Shown here piece after piece: positions 36,157-44,678 of a DNA stretch of 64,000 nt. Under the pieces are notes generated by a model, which worked only from the letters and a program-made list of their open reading frames with translations, ran no database searches and was not told the origin of the DNA. Each line of letters starts with the position of its first letter. Position 1 is the stretch's first letter. The position numbers and the translations under genes were made by a program. This stretch comes from Azospirillum canadense (GTDB lineage: Bacteria > Pseudomonadota > Alphaproteobacteria > Azospirillales > Azospirillaceae): assembly GCF_025961225.1 (NCBI RefSeq), contig NZ_JAOQNG010000010.1:52501-116500 (forward strand), given 5' to 3'.

Positions 36157-36753
36157 ATGTTCGACCGTCCGCAGCGCAACAGCTTCCGCGCTCCTGAGAT
36201 CACCCAGCGCAATGTCCGCGCCACCGTCAAGTGGTTCAACGCCACCAAGGGCTTCGGCTTCGTCACGCCCGAGGATGGTTCGCCGGACGCCTTCCTGCAT
36301 TCCACCGTCCTGCAGCTTCTTGGTCACGACAGCCTGCCCGAGGGTGCGACCATCACCTGCGACCTGTCGCGCGGCCCGAAGGGCCCGCAGGTCGCCACGA
36401 TCGCGGACGTCGACCTGTCGACGGCCAGCGCCTCCCCGGCCCGCTCCTCCTCCCGTCCGCCGCGCGGCGACAGCTACGGCGGCGGTTATGGCGGCGGCGG
36501 CTTTGGTGGCGGCGGTTACGGCAACGATTTCGGCGGCGGCGCCGAGGAGACGGTCGACGGCACCGTGAAGTGGTTCAACACCTCCAAGGGCTTCGGCTTC
36601 ATCGCCCCGGCCTCCGGCGGCAAGGACATCTTCATTCACATCCGCGCCCTGGAGCGCTCGGGCCTGGACGTGCTCGCCGACGGCGAGCAGGTGCGGGTGA
36701 CCGTCCGCCAGGGCGTCAAGGGTCCGGAAGCGCAGCGCGTCGAAGTGGTCTGA
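36157..36753 (+). CDS. Double cold-shock-domain protein
   Basis: The product has 198 residues. Two cold-shock domains each carry the RNA-binding motifs: VRATVKWFNATKGFGFVTPEDG (about 19-40) with FLHSTVL, and GTVKWFNTSKGFGFIAPASGG (about 132-152) with IFIHIRALE. They are joined by a Gly/Tyr-rich disordered linker (YGGGYGGGGFGGGGYG). Double-domain forms are common in alphaproteobacteria and bind RNA, acting in cold or stationary-phase growth. A non-coding leader of about 230 bases precedes the ATG and could be a structured 5' untranslated region. A strong terminator follows. Confidence 0.93.
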   Translation: MFDRPQRNSFRAPEITQRNVRATVKWFNATKGFGFVTPEDGSPDAFLHSTVLQLLGHDSLPEGATITCDLSRGPKGPQVATIADVDLSTASASPARSSSRPPRGDSYGGGYGGGGFGGGGYGNDFGGGAEETVDGTVKWFNTSKGFGFIAPASGGKDIFIHIRALERSGLDVLADGEQVRVTVRQGVKGPEAQRVEVV

Positions 36754-36826
36754 CGTCGAACGGTCCCGTTGCGGCGGAAAGGGGCGGACCCTTTCCACTG
36801 CGGCCGACCGAAGGTCCTGAAAAGAA

Positions 36827-36860
36827 AAGCCCTCCGCTCACGTCGAGCGGAGGGCTTTTT
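36827..36860 (+). terminator. Terminator of the cold-shock gene
   Basis: AAGCCCTCCGCTC (36827-36839) pairs perfectly with 36845-36857 around loop ACGTC, followed by TTT. It also lies just past the convergent ctpA end. Confidence 0.85.
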
Positions 36861-36879
36861 CGTAGGATTGGTGTGCTGG

Positions 36880-38385
36880 TTACGGCCGGCCGGCCAGCGT
36901 GCCCATCAGGCGGGTGCGGATGGCGGCGACGGCGCATTCCAGCGGGCGGTCGGAGTCCGGCTTCGGCGGGACGGCGGCCACGTCGGGGCACAGCTCCTCC
37001 ATCTTCCATGCACGCGGCGGGGACGGGGGCGTGGCGTTCGGGTCGCAGGTCGCCGGATCGGGGTGCGTTTCCTCGCTGTTGTCGTTGGCCGGCTTGATCT
37101 CCAGGTTCGGCGTCACGCCGAAGCAGTCGACCAGCCCGCCCGACGGGCGGAAGTAGCGCGCGGTGGTCAGGCGGATGCCGATGTCGCCGGTCAGCGACGA
37201 AATGGTCTGCACCGACCCCTTGCCATAGCTGCGCGTGCCGAACAGCAGGGCGCGGCTGTGGTCCTGGAGCGCGCCGGCGACGATCTCCGACGCGGAGGCC
37301 GATCCGCTGTTGATCAGCAGGACGATGGGCAGGCCGGCCATCAGGTCGCCGGGCGTGCCGGTGTAGCGCCGGTTCTCGTCCGGGTCGCGGCCGCGCACGG
37401 AGACGATGTCCACCGCCTCCAGGAAGCGGTCGGCGACGTTCACCGCCTGGTCGAGCAGGCCGCCCGGGTTGTTGCGCAGGTCCAGCACCGCGCCGGCCAG
37501 ATGCCCGTTGGCCTGCCGGCGCAGGTCGTCCACCGCGTCGTCGAGCGCGTGGGAGGTCTGCTGGTTGAATGCCGCGATGCGGATGTAGGCCACGTCGCCC
37601 TCCAGCCGGTAGCGCACGGGCTGGATCTTCACGACGGCGCGGGTCAGCGACACGCGGAACGGGGCAGCGTCGCCGCTGCCACCGTTGCTGCCGCCATTTC
37701 CGCCGGCGTTGCCACCGCCATTCCCCGCATTGGCCGCCACCGTCCCGCCGCCGTTGCGGCGCATGGTCAGGGCCACGGAGGTGCCCACCGGACCGCGCAT
37801 GCGGGCGACCGCGTCGCGCAGGTTCATGCCCTTCACCTGCGCGTCGTCGATCTTGGCGATCAGGTCGCCGGTGCGCAGGCCGGCACGGGCGGCCGGGGAG
37901 CCGTCGATGGGCGACACGACGCGGATCAGCCCGCTGTCGTCGTCCATCGTCACCTCGATGCCCAGACCGCCGAACTCGCCCTGCGTCTGCTCCCGCATGT
38001 AGCGGAAATGCTCGGAGTCGAGGAAGCTGGAATAGGGGTCGAGCGACGACAGCATGGAGTCCAGCGCCGCCTCGGTCAGTACGCGGTCGGTGGCCGCCGG
38101 CTCCTCTTTCTTCTTCTTCTGGAGGCCGGCGACGGCCTTGTCCACCAGCGTCTGGGGGGCGGCCGGCTTCACATGCTCCGCCAGCACGCGGCGCATCACG
38201 TCGGCGAACAGGATGTAGTTGCGGTCGGTCGTGGACGGCGCGGCGGCCGTGCCCTTGACCTTGGCGAACTCCTGCCGGTACCGCTCCAGCGCGACGCTGG
38301 TGTCGGCGCGGGACGACGGCGCCACCGCGCAAGCGGGTCCAACAGCCGCCACGAGCAGCAACAGCGCCACCAGCAGTTTCGCCAT
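36880..38385 (-). CDS. ctpA: C-terminal processing peptidase (S41, CtpA)
   Basis: The product has 501 residues. A signal peptide (MAKLLVALLLLVAAVGPACAV) leads to an N-terminal helical part, a PDZ domain (about 120-210, FGGLGIEVTMDDDSGLIRVVSPIDGSPAARAGLRTGDLIAKI) and the S41 protease core with DVAYIRIAAFNQQTSHALDDAV, catalytic Ser in INSGSASASEIVAGALQDHSRA and Lys in SYGKGSVQT. The enzyme trims C-terminal ends of periplasmic proteins. Between PDZ and protease lies a Gly/Asn-rich insert (about 212-238, for example AGNGGGNAGGNGGSNGGSG), longer than usual. The ATG at 38385 fits the signal; a longer frame runs far upstream. Confidence 0.92.
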   Translation of the reverse strand: MAKLLVALLLLVAAVGPACAVAPSSRADTSVALERYRQEFAKVKGTAAAPSTTDRNYILFADVMRRVLAEHVKPAAPQTLVDKAVAGLQKKKKEEPAATDRVLTEAALDSMLSSLDPYSSFLDSEHFRYMREQTQGEFGGLGIEVTMDDDSGLIRVVSPIDGSPAARAGLRTGDLIAKIDDAQVKGMNLRDAVARMRGPVGTSVALTMRRNGGGTVAANAGNGGGNAGGNGGSNGGSGDAAPFRVSLTRAVVKIQPVRYRLEGDVAYIRIAAFNQQTSHALDDAVDDLRRQANGHLAGAVLDLRNNPGGLLDQAVNVADRFLEAVDIVSVRGRDPDENRRYTGTPGDLMAGLPIVLLINSGSASASEIVAGALQDHSRALLFGTRSYGKGSVQTISSLTGDIGIRLTTARYFRPSGGLVDCFGVTPNLEIKPANDNSEETHPDPATCDPNATPPSPPRAWKMEELCPDVAAVPPKPDSDRPLECAVAAIRTRLMGTLAGRP

Positions 38386-38846
38386 CCTGCGCCCCTCTCG
38401 ACAGGCCGGCCCGGCCGGCGGATAAACTGACATCGAGCCTACTACACGCTTCATTATACCAGGGGTTTCACGCGCCGGAAGATCATGGGGCCATATCCTG
38501 AAGTCTGGGGTCCTGACGTTGAGTCCTGAACTTGGGTCTTCCAGGCCAATGGGCATGTCCTTCCGGTCCGCGAGGGACGGCCCATAAGGCCAGTCCCTTC
38601 GGGCGTCATGGTGCAACCGAGCACGGCGCGCAAGCAATCCCAAAAATTTGCCCAGCCGGATCACGGGGCGGCCACCGGTCCAACCGGTGCCGGCGAAACA
38701 TTTTTCCCAAGACCGTTCGCCCGAGAATTATTCGCATGAGAACGAATATGAGGAGCCCGCGGTGTCGCGGCCATCCTCCGGGCGGGGGAGGGAGCGGGCG
38801 CCGAGATTCTAGCCCGGAATGGGCACCCGTTCGCGCCGGGCCGCCT
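38386..38846. other. Non-coding region between ctpA and the sugar transferase
   Basis: These 461 bases hold no credible gene. They contain the ctpA promoter region and, at 38722-38736, CGAGAATTATTCGCA, an imperfect 7-1-7 palindrome resembling a Fur or iron box, in an AT-rich patch (38719-38750). Nothing else is evident. Confidence 0.4.
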
Positions 38847-39569
38847 TCAATAGGCGCCCTTGCCGCTGACCATCACGCCGACCGTGCGCAGCAGGATCCG
38901 GATGTCGCCCCACAGGGTCCAGCCCAGAAGATAGGCGGTGTCGAGCTGGACCCGGCGCCCATAGTCGACGTCGTTGCGCCCGCTGACCTGCCACAGGCCG
39001 GTAAGGCCCGGACGGCAGCGCATGTAGAAGGGGAAGCAGACGTGGTAACGCGCGACCTCCTCGTCCACGATGGGACGGGGGCCGACGAGGCTCATGTCGC
39101 CGGTCAGCACATTCACGAGCTGCGGCAGCTCGTCCAGGCTGGTCCGCCGCAGGAAACGGCCGACCCAGGTGATGCGCGGGTCGTTGCGCAGCTTGCGCGT
39201 CGCGGCCCATTCGGCGCGGGCCTCCGCGCTGCTGGCCATCAGCCGTTCGAACACGGCGGGCGCGTCCACGACCATGGAACGGAACTTCCAGCAGGTGAAG
39301 TCGCGGCCGTCCGCGCCGACTCGCCGGTGCCCGAACACGACCGGCCCGCCGTCCATGACGATCAGCAGCGCCACGAGCAGCATCAGCGGCCCGAACAGGA
39401 CGAGAAGGCCGAGGGCACCAACCACGTCGAAGGCGCGTTTCACCCGGTTGCGGTGCAGCGGTTCGGTGGCCGGAAGCCTGGCCACCAGCTCCGCGGCCGA
39501 GGCGGCCCCAGCAAGGTCGCCCGGCTCAAGCGGAGCGGCCCCCAACTGGATGGACTGCGGAATTCCCAT
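38847..39569 (-). CDS. Sugar transferase (ExoY-like, undecaprenyl-phosphate)
   Basis: The product has 240 residues. One membrane helix (about 48-70) precedes the bacterial sugar-transferase domain: FDVVGALGLLVLFGPLMLLVALLI, GHRRVGADGRDFTCWKFRSMV, FLRRTSLDELPQLVNVLTGDMSLVGPRPIV and CRPGLTGLWQVSGRN. These enzymes move a hexose-1-phosphate onto undecaprenyl phosphate, the first step of exopolysaccharide repeat-unit synthesis. No polysaccharide genes are adjacent, so it is a solitary copy. The sugar donor is unknown. Confidence 0.9.
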   Translation of the reverse strand: MGIPQSIQLGAAPLEPGDLAGAASAAELVARLPATEPLHRNRVKRAFDVVGALGLLVLFGPLMLLVALLIVMDGGPVVFGHRRVGADGRDFTCWKFRSMVVDAPAVFERLMASSAEARAEWAATRKLRNDPRITWVGRFLRRTSLDELPQLVNVLTGDMSLVGPRPIVDEEVARYHVCFPFYMRCRPGLTGLWQVSGRNDVDYGRRVQLDTAYLLGWTLWGDIRILLRTVGVMVSGKGAY

Positions 39570-39733
39570 TGACCCCCTCGTTCAAGCAAGCGTGCAAACA
39601 AATGCGTCACCCGGCGGAGGCAACGCGTGGCGACACGTTCGGGGTCCGCCGGGCGGGCCGCGGCGGGGCGGATCCGTCGCGGTACACCCCGCAGCGGGGG
39701 CTGGGCGGGAAGAGGCAACCCTTATGGTGCGGG

Positions 39734-40780
39734 TCAACAAATCCGGGGGAGTTGCTCGCCGGACAGCCAGTCGACGATCCGCTTGCCGCCGAAGCGGGTC
39801 TGCATCTGGACGAAGCGGTGCGCGTCGTCCACCACCGTCCCGATTGCCGCGGACTCGGCGCCCAGCGGGTGGGCGCGCATGACGGCCCGCAGGCGGTCGG
39901 CGTCCTCCGTGGCGCAGATGGCGATCAGCTTGCCCTCGTTGGCGACGTAGAGCGGGTCGAGCCCCAGCAGCTCGCAGGCGGCGGCGACCTCGCTCCGCAT
40001 CGGGATGTCGGCCTCGCGCAGCAGCATTCCCACGCCCGACTGGTGGGCAATCTCGTTCAGCGTGGTGGCCAGCCCGCCGCGCGTCGGGTGGCGCAGGACA
40101 TGGACGTCCGGCACCGCCGCAACCATCGCGGCGACGAGTCCGTGCAGCGCCGCGCTGTCGGAGCGGATCGCCGTCTCGAAACTCAGGTTCTCGCGCGTGG
40201 ACATGATGGCGACGCCGTGGTCGCCCATGGTGCCGCTGACCAGCACCACGTCGCCCGGCCGCGCCCGGTCGCCCGACGGCGCCACCCCCGGCGGCACCAC
40301 GCCGATCCCGGTGGTGGTGATGAAGACGCCGTCACCCTTGCCGCGCTCCACCACCTTGGTGTCGCCGGTGACGATGGACACGCCGGCCTCACGCGCGGCG
40401 GCGGCCATGCTGTCGACCAGCCGCTTCAGGTCGGACAGGGGGAAACCTTCCTCCAGAATGAAGCCGGCGGTGAGGTAGAGCGGCACCGCCCCGGCCATGG
40501 CGACGTCGTTCACCGTGCCGTGCACCGCCAGTGAGCCGATGTCGCCGCCGGGAAAGAACAGCGGCGCCACGACGAAGCCGTCGGTCGTCACCACCATCCG
40601 CCCAACCGGGGCGTCGAAGGCCGCCTGGTCGTTGCCCTGGTCGAGCAGCGGGTTGGCGAAGGCGGCGGCGAACAGCTCCCGCACCAGCTGGGCCATGGCC
40701 TTCCCGCCCGACCCGTGGCTCATGTCCACGGCCCCGGTCGCGAGGTCGAGCTTGCGGGTGAAGAGGCGGCGGTCGGTCAT
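39734..40780 (-). CDS. hypE: Hydrogenase maturation protein HypE
   Basis: The product has 348 residues, normal for HypE. It is a PurM-like ATPase that dehydrates its own C-terminal thiocarbamate to thiocyanate, giving the cyanide ligand of the [NiFe] active site together with HypF. The C-terminus ends in the required cysteine (GEQLPRIC). N-terminal DMSHGSGGKAMAQLVRELF and STRENLSFETAI are family segments. It is the last gene of the maturation operon, 12 bases downstream of hypC. It needs HypF, present, and HypC/HypD; HypD is not in this window. Confidence 0.97.
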   Translation of the reverse strand: MTDRRLFTRKLDLATGAVDMSHGSGGKAMAQLVRELFAAAFANPLLDQGNDQAAFDAPVGRMVVTTDGFVVAPLFFPGGDIGSLAVHGTVNDVAMAGAVPLYLTAGFILEEGFPLSDLKRLVDSMAAAAREAGVSIVTGDTKVVERGKGDGVFITTTGIGVVPPGVAPSGDRARPGDVVLVSGTMGDHGVAIMSTRENLSFETAIRSDSAALHGLVAAMVAAVPDVHVLRHPTRGGLATTLNEIAHQSGVGMLLREADIPMRSEVAAACELLGLDPLYVANEGKLIAICATEDADRLRAVMRAHPLGAESAAIGTVVDDAHRFVQMQTRFGGKRIVDWLSGEQLPRIC

Positions 40781-40792
40781 GGCGGCTTCCGG

Positions 40793-41032
40793 TCAGGCAA
40801 CGGTTTCGGTGGAAGAAATGGCGCCGGCCTCAGCCAGCAGGGCGAGGGTGCGTTCGGCCTCCGCCGGGTCGAGCTTGTTCAGCGCGTAGCCGACATGGAC
40901 GATGACGTAGTCGCCGACCTCGACCCCCTCGACCAGCGAAAGGGAGCAGGCGACCTTCACCCCGCCCAGGCTGACCGTGGCGCGGTCGTCGTCCAGCAGT
41001 TCCACGACGCGGGCGGGCACAGCGAGGCACAT
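40793..41032 (-). CDS. hypC: Hydrogenase maturation chaperone HypC
   Basis: The product has 79 residues. The required Cys2 is present in MCLAVPARVVELLDDD, followed by KVACSLSLVEGVEVGDYVIVHVGYALNKLDPAEA. HypC carries iron-cyanide-CO with HypD to the large subunit. A second HypC-type gene is at 46243, so two paralogues serve this locus. The stop is at 40793 and it is co-transcribed with hypF upstream (17-base gap). Confidence 0.96.
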   Translation of the reverse strand: MCLAVPARVVELLDDDRATVSLGGVKVACSLSLVEGVEVGDYVIVHVGYALNKLDPAEAERTLALLAEAGAISSTETVA

Positions 41033-41049
41033 CGTTTCCCAACCTTCCC

Positions 41050-43404
41050 CTACATCAGCGTTTGCGCGGCGACCCAGGCTTGGCCGAGGCTGAGGCCGCC
41101 GTCGTTGGCGGGCGCGCGGCGGGGCAGCAGGGCGGTGATCCCGCGCGTTGCGAAGCCCGCCGCCAGCCCGTCGGCCAGCACCGCGTTCATCAGGCAGCCG
41201 CCCGACAGCGCGATCCGGTCGAGGTTCCGCGCCGCCAGTTCGGGCATCGCCCAGTCCAGCAGCGCTTCCACCAGCGTGCCATGGAAGCGGTCCGCACCCT
41301 CCTGCGCATTGATCTGCAACAAGCTTTCCAACAGAGGCGTGAGGTCGAGGACGCCGTCGGCGATCCGCCAGCCGCCCGCCAGGACGGTGGGGCTGCGGAC
41401 CAGCGATTCCAGGACCATGGGCGCCTCGCCCTCGAAGCCGGCAACCGCGCGCACGCCCAGCAGTCCACAGGCGGCGTCGAACCAGCGCCCGCAGGACGTG
41501 GTTGGCGGCGCGTTGAACCCGGTCTCGATCAGGCGCCGGACACCGTCGGCCGGGCCGCAGTGCCGGAAGCGCTCGGTGATCTCGTCGCCGCGCCCCATGC
41601 GGGCGAGCGCCGCCGCCCCCATGCGCCAGGGCTGGCGCGCGGCCACGTCGCCGCCCGGCTGGGCGAGCGGGGTGAGGTGGCCGATGCGTTCGAACCGCGC
41701 CCCATCGACCAGCAGCATCTCCCCACCCCAGGAGCCGCCGTCCGCCCCCAGCCCGAACCCATCGAGCGCCAGACCCAGCACCGGGCCCGTGACGCCGTGC
41801 TCGGCCAGCACCGCGGCGACGTGGGCGTGGTGGTGCTGCACCGGCACGGTGGGCAGGCCGAGGGACTCGGCGAAGCGCGTGCTTTGGAAATCGGGGTGCA
41901 GGTCGTGGGCGACGGCGACCGGCTCCACCTCCAGGATGGCGCGCAGGTGGGCGACGGTCTCGTCCAGGAAGGCCAGCGTGGCGGCGTTGTCGAGGTCGCC
42001 GATGTGCTGGCTGAGGAAGGCCTCGGCACCGCGGGTCAGGCAGACGGTCGTCTTCAGGTGCCCGCCGACGGCCAGCACGGGGGGTACGGCGCGGGGCAGG
42101 CGGATCGGGACCGGCACATGCCCGCGCCCGCGGCGCAGGAAGGCCGGCGCGCCGGCCACCACGCGCATCACGCTGTCGTCGGCGCGGACGAGGATGTCGC
42201 GGTTGTGGTCGACGATCAAGGCGGCGATGCCGGTCAGGCGGTCCCGCGCTTCGGCGTTGTCGATGACCAGCGGCTCCCCGCCGGGGTTGGCGGAGGTCAT
42301 GACGAGCGTCAGGTCCTGCGGCTCCTCCAGCCACGCCGTGCCCTCCGGGCGGCCGGCGGCCTCGTGGAACAGCAGGTACTGGATCGGCGTGCAGGGCAGC
42401 ATGACGCCGATCCAGGCGAGGTCGGGGGCGATGGAGTGGGGGAGGGTTGGGGGGAGTGCGGCGGCCGGTTGCCCCCACCCTAACCCTCCCCCGCTGGGCG
42501 GGGGAGGGAACTCCGCCGCTTCGCGAACAGGCCCTCCCCCGCCCAGCGGGGGAGGGGGGGACCCGTGAAGCGGGAGGGTGGGGGTAAAACGCCGCCGCAG
42601 CAGCACGATGGGCCGCGCCACTCCCTCCAGCAGCGCGCGCGCCGCGGCACCCACCTCGGCGAGGCGTTCGGCTGAGGCGGCGTTGGCGACCATCAGGGCG
42701 AAGGGCTTGCCGTTGCGTTGCTTGCGCTCGCGCAGCTGCGCCACGACCTCCGCGTTGAAGGCGTCGCAAGCGAGGTGGAAGCCACCCAGCCCCTTGATGG
42801 CGACGATTTTGCCGGCCTTCAGCGCCGCGAGGATGTCCTCGATGGAATGCGACAGGCGCGGGCCGCAGTCCGGGCAGGCGGTCGGCTGGGCGTGGAAGCG
42901 GCGGTCGGCCGGGTCGACGTATTCGGCCGCACAGGCGGGGCAGAGGGGGAAACCGGCCATCGAGGTGTTCGGCCGGTCGTAGGGCAGGCGCCGCGTGATG
43001 GTGAAGCGCGGGCCGCAGTGGGTGCAGGTCAGGAACGGGTAGCGGTAACGGCGGTCGCGCGCGTCGAACAGTTCGGCGAGGCAGGACGGGCAGACAGCGG
43101 CGTCGGCGGAGACTCCGGTGGTCACCGCCCCACTGCGCGAGGGAAGGATGACGAAGCCGGTCTCGGCCGGTTGGACGGGGACGTCCGCCGCCTCCACCGC
43201 GTCGACGCGGGCGAGCGGCGGGGCCTCCGTCTCCAGTGCTTCGAGAAACGCGCCGGGCGCGTCTCCCTGCAGTTCCGCCAGCACGCCCTCGCCGTCGTTC
43301 AGGACCCAGCCGGTCAGGGCGAAGCGATGGGCCAGCGCGTGGACGAAGGGGCGAAAGCCCACCCCCTGGACCTGCCCGCGGACCCGGACGCGAACCCGTT
43401 TCAC
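41050..43404 (-). CDS. hypF: Carbamoyltransferase HypF with translated palindromic-repeat insert
   Basis: The product has 784 residues. The acylphosphatase domain (VRGQVQGVGFRPFVHALAHR), two zinc-ribbon blocks (CPSCLAELF...CTHCGPRF, CPACAAEY...CPDCGPRL), YrdC-like domain and C-terminal Kae1-like domain (VQHHHAHVAAVLAEHG) are present in order. HypF carbamoylates HypE from carbamoyl phosphate. Residues about 272-312 are an extra Pro/Gly-rich stretch (HGSPPPPLGGGG...FPPPPSGGGLGWG) coded by a palindromic repeat; the family normally runs from RRR straight into APxLAWxGVML. The GTG start overlaps the hypB stop (GTGA). Confidence 0.93.
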   Translation of the reverse strand: MKRVRVRVRGQVQGVGFRPFVHALAHRFALTGWVLNDGEGVLAELQGDAPGAFLEALETEAPPLARVDAVEAADVPVQPAETGFVILPSRSGAVTTGVSADAAVCPSCLAELFDARDRRYRYPFLTCTHCGPRFTITRRLPYDRPNTSMAGFPLCPACAAEYVDPADRRFHAQPTACPDCGPRLSHSIEDILAALKAGKIVAIKGLGGFHLACDAFNAEVVAQLRERKQRNGKPFALMVANAASAERLAEVGAAARALLEGVARPIVLLRRRFTPTLPLHGSPPPPLGGGGPVREAAEFPPPPSGGGLGWGQPAAALPPTLPHSIAPDLAWIGVMLPCTPIQYLLFHEAAGRPEGTAWLEEPQDLTLVMTSANPGGEPLVIDNAEARDRLTGIAALIVDHNRDILVRADDSVMRVVAGAPAFLRRGRGHVPVPIRLPRAVPPVLAVGGHLKTTVCLTRGAEAFLSQHIGDLDNAATLAFLDETVAHLRAILEVEPVAVAHDLHPDFQSTRFAESLGLPTVPVQHHHAHVAAVLAEHGVTGPVLGLALDGFGLGADGGSWGGEMLLVDGARFERIGHLTPLAQPGGDVAARQPWRMGAAALARMGRGDEITERFRHCGPADGVRRLIETGFNAPPTTSCGRWFDAACGLLGVRAVAGFEGEAPMVLESLVRSPTVLAGGWRIADGVLDLTPLLESLLQINAQEGADRFHGTLVEALLDWAMPELAARNLDRIALSGGCLMNAVLADGLAAGFATRGITALLPRRAPANDGGLSLGQAWVAAQTLM
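42470..42586. repeat. GC-rich palindromic repeat inserted in the hypF coding region
   Basis: Two 25-bp units, 42484-42508 and 42532-42556, are exact reverse complements of each other and each is itself nearly palindromic (CCCTCCCCCGC...GGGGGAGGG). Outer arms CCCCCACCCT (42472) and AGGGTGGGGG (42575) complete the element. It is read through in frame within hypF. Confidence 0.85.
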
Positions 43405-44333
43405 CGGCGTGCGCTGGCCTTGTCCAGACCGTCCTCGATCCAGGCGTACCACTCCTCCAGCCCCTGGCCGCCGGTGGCGGAGACCTCGATGACGCGCAGA
43501 CCCGGCTTCAGCCGGCGGGCGTAGTCGATCATGCGTGCCACGTCGAAGGTCAGGTACGGCAGCAGGTCGACCTTGTTGACCAGCAGCAGGTCGGCAGCGG
43601 CGAACATGGCCGGGTATTTCAGCGGCTTGTCCTCTCCCTCCGTCACCGACAGGACGACGACCTTGTGCGCCTCGCCCAGGTCGAAGCCGGCTGGGCAGAC
43701 GAGGTTGCCGACATTCTCGATGAACAGGACGCTGTCGTCCTCGATGCCCAAACGGCCGACCGCCTGGGTCACCATCTGGGCGTCCAGATGGCAGCCCTTG
43801 CCGGTGTTGACCTGGATGGCCGGCGTGCCGGTGGCGCGGATGCGGTCGGCGTCGAAGCTGGTCTGCTGGTCGCCCTCGATCACCGCCATGGGGAAGCGGC
43901 CCTTCAGGTCGGTCAGCGTCCGGGTCAGCAGGGTCGTCTTGCCCGACCCGGGGCTGGACATCAGGTTCAGCACGAACACGCCCTTGGCCGCGAACAGCTG
44001 TCGGTTCACTGCGGCGAAACCGTCGTTCTTGGCCAGGATGTCCTGCTCGATGGTCACCAGCCGCGCCTGCGAGAGGCCCGGCACCTCCGTCCCGGCCGGG
44101 CCGCGGCTGAGGTCGATGGTGCCGTGGTCGTGGCCGTGGTCATGCCCGTGCTCATGCCCGTGATCGTGGTGATGGTGCCCGTGGGTGTGGCGGTAGACCT
44201 TGCCGTCCGGGCCGACATGTTCGTGCCCGTGGTCATGATCGTGATCGTGATCGTGATGATGGTGATGATGGCCGTGGGCGTGGCCGGATTCGAGTTTGGT
44301 TTCGCCCTCGGCGCAGCCGCAGACCGTGCACAT
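43401..44333 (-). CDS. hypB: Nickel insertion GTPase HypB
   Basis: The product has 310 residues. The N-terminal MCTVCGCAEGE holds the high-affinity nickel site (CxxCGC). A very long histidine/aspartate-rich stretch follows (about residues 20-96, for example GHHHHHHDHDHDHDHGH). The SIMIBI GTPase core has P-loop SSPGSGKTTLL, VIEGDQQT, the metal-binding CHLDAQMV and NKVDLLPY. HypB stores nickel on the histidines and inserts it with HypA. The ATG overlaps the hypA stop by one base. The start is fixed by the CxxCGC motif; a longer frame is not family-like. Confidence 0.97.
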   Translation of the reverse strand: MCTVCGCAEGETKLESGHAHGHHHHHHDHDHDHDHGHEHVGPDGKVYRHTHGHHHHDHGHEHGHDHGHDHGTIDLSRGPAGTEVPGLSQARLVTIEQDILAKNDGFAAVNRQLFAAKGVFVLNLMSSPGSGKTTLLTRTLTDLKGRFPMAVIEGDQQTSFDADRIRATGTPAIQVNTGKGCHLDAQMVTQAVGRLGIEDDSVLFIENVGNLVCPAGFDLGEAHKVVVLSVTEGEDKPLKYPAMFAAADLLLVNKVDLLPYLTFDVARMIDYARRLKPGLRVIEVSATGGQGLEEWYAWIEDGLDKASARR

Positions 44334-44674
44334 CACTCCACCTCCAGTTCCTTGACGCGCAATTCCTCGCCGCCGGTGACGACGAGCTGGTGCCCCCCGC
44401 AATGCGGGCAGGGATCGGACCGCTCGGCGAGCGGGACCGGCTTTTCGCAGCCCAGGCAGAAGGCCTCCCCGGGCGGGCGCTCGATCTCAAGCGCGGCACC
44501 CTCGGCGACCGTGCCGCGGCTGACCGCGTCGAAACCGAAGGCGATCGCGTCCGGTTCGACATGGGACAGGGCGCCGATGACCAGCCGGACGGTCTTCACC
44601 CGCGTGAAGCCCTGCGCGGCGGACTGGTCGCGGATCACGTCGATGATGCCCTGGCTGAGCGCCAGCTCGTGCAT
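44333..44674 (-). CDS. hypA: Nickel metallochaperone HypA
   Basis: The product has 113 residues. MHELALSQGIIDVI carries His2, the nickel ligand. The zinc ribbon has two CxxC pairs (FCLGCEKPVP and PCPHCGG). HypA receives nickel and works with HypB in active-site assembly. It starts 4 bases after hupK and its stop overlaps hypB. Family length is normal. Confidence 0.97.
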   Translation of the reverse strand: MHELALSQGIIDVIRDQSAAQGFTRVKTVRLVIGALSHVEPDAIAFGFDAVSRGTVAEGAALEIERPPGEAFCLGCEKPVPLAERSDPCPHCGGHQLVVTGGEELRVKELEVE

Positions 44675-44678
44675 GGGG

